Shown: piece by piece, positions 59,040-60,000 of the stretch | How the letters are laid out: each line of letters starts with the position of its first letter | How positions within the stretch are numbered: position 1 is the first letter of the stretch | NCBI GenBank assembly: GCA_903813345.2 | Contig: CAIIXF020000012.1 | Coordinates: forward strand, 11,764,932-11,824,931 | Source: Owenia fusiformis | Lineage: Eukaryota; Annelida; Polychaeta; Sabellida; Oweniidae | DNA: 60,000 nt | Reading direction: 5' to 3' | The notes under the pieces: model-generated | Seen by the model: the letters and a program-made list of their open reading frames with translations, nothing else | The model's database searches: none | Told to the model about the DNA's origin: nothing | Made by a program: the position numbers and the translations under genes

Positions 59040-60000
59040 CATTTTGGAATCCATCAAGCCAAGAATATTTGACCTTTGACAATCTATTGTCACACCTATT
59101 TCCAGCAATCTCGAAGTCCATAGGCAATTCAAAGGGTCAATATCCTTCCATCGTATTGTGGGAAATATTTCCTTTATTCAGATTTCAAAATGATGCCTAC
59201 ACACTGTACCTATTCAAGTAATTATAAATCTAGTGAACAAAATACGAAAGGCCATAAAATACACGGTGTACTATGTGGAATAAACTGATTCACCGTTCAT
59301 AAATGGCCACAGTAAAATGCTTGTTTTGGTGTGGGTTAGGTTACATTTTAATGAACTGTTAAATATTATAGAGCATTTAAAACTTCCTGACGAGGTGTAT
59401 TGAAATCTCAAAATAGGTCAAATGAGATCAAAGGTATGTCATATATAGTAACCTAAGATTATTATGAACATCTGAAATTAAACCAGATATACACGGCGCT
59501 CAATAAGTACTGATAAAAATACTGTAACTTTTTAAATCTTTTATATTTCTGACTAACTTTTCTACAGTATATTGTTGAGTATTGTACTGATGTACTGTGA
59601 GAGATACAAGAATTTTTTTAACAGAAAGGCGGTACTGGGTTGAGCCTAAGGTGGTTCGTGGTGGTCAGGTCTGCACGAAAAAATTTCAAAATAACCGACT
59701 TAAAATGTGAACATTTTCGTACATGATTTTATTTTTGAAACCATTGTGATAGTTTGTAAATAAACAGTTGTACTAAGATACCGTTGCAACACCTATTGAT
59801 GACATCAAAGAGCAGATTGTAAGGTGGAAATGACATCAAGGAGCAATTCATAAGAATACAATTACACCACACAGCACTTTAAGATTGACCAGATGACATA
59901 TGACATCATTGAAAAATATACATCCCATGAACTCTTCAGAAATTTTGTCATCAACAACATGGCTGCTGAACAGAATATCAATAATATTCACCATCAAATT
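59040..60000. other. Non-coding stretch to the window end
   Basis: AT-rich; no exon, array or strong inverted repeat was recognised. Confidence 0.4.

Overview
The window is a piece of an AT-rich nuclear genome from a bilaterian animal. It holds six intron-bearing or single-exon protein genes of animal families, with GT-AG introns, separated by long stretches packed with miniature inverted-repeat transposons (MITEs), foldback elements, LINE remnants and tandem repeats. The gene types (invertebrate caveolin, tetraopsin, single-exon class A receptor) and the abundant 'TGACCTT'-type repeats suggest a marine invertebrate, perhaps a lophotrochozoan. The sequence alone does not settle the species.

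Layout: 0-4 kb is repeats (LINE 3' end, MITE, 162-bp tandem repeat). 4.17-5.46 kb (+) is a two-exon, very cysteine-rich caveolin. 5.5-17.7 kb has no recognisable gene and holds 186-bp and ~305-bp tandem arrays, a minisatellite, hairpin elements and a recurrent MITE family with TATCACACC ends (called family A here). 17.75-20.23 kb (+) is a three-exon core-1 beta-1,3-galactosyltransferase-like gene. Its start codon lies in a dispersed repeat and its last codons lie inside the first unit of a 52-bp satellite that runs to about 21.69 kb. 21.7-23.5 kb holds two foldback elements, one split by a 706-bp transposon with a readable 3-bp target duplication. 24.81-27.13 kb (+) is a four-exon gene for an unrecognised secreted protein.

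27.4-30.2 kb is MITE and hairpin sequence. 30.28-31.86 kb (-) is a two-exon gene for a type I membrane protein with one EGF domain and a Ser/Thr-rich stalk. 32.4-33 kb is a MITE carrying an inserted hAT-like element with an 8-bp duplication. 35.20-42.61 kb (-) is a six-exon opsin of the Opn5/neuropsin type; it keeps the retinal lysine and the E181-type counterion but has VRY instead of DRY. Its first intron is a stack of at least four inverted-repeat elements. 43.03-45.53 kb is a DNA transposon with CACGGTG termini and a 5-bp target duplication, itself hit by a LINE. 45.5-53.1 kb is repeats only. 53.47-54.69 kb (-) is a single-exon rhodopsin-class receptor, probably for a peptide. The rest, to 60 kb, is repeats and non-coding sequence.

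The genes do not form an operon or an obvious pathway. What links them is how deeply transposons and satellites have entered them: introns, a start codon and a stop codon are all made of repeat sequence. All exon joins below are predictions from splice signals, reading-frame phase and family resemblance, with no transcript evidence.
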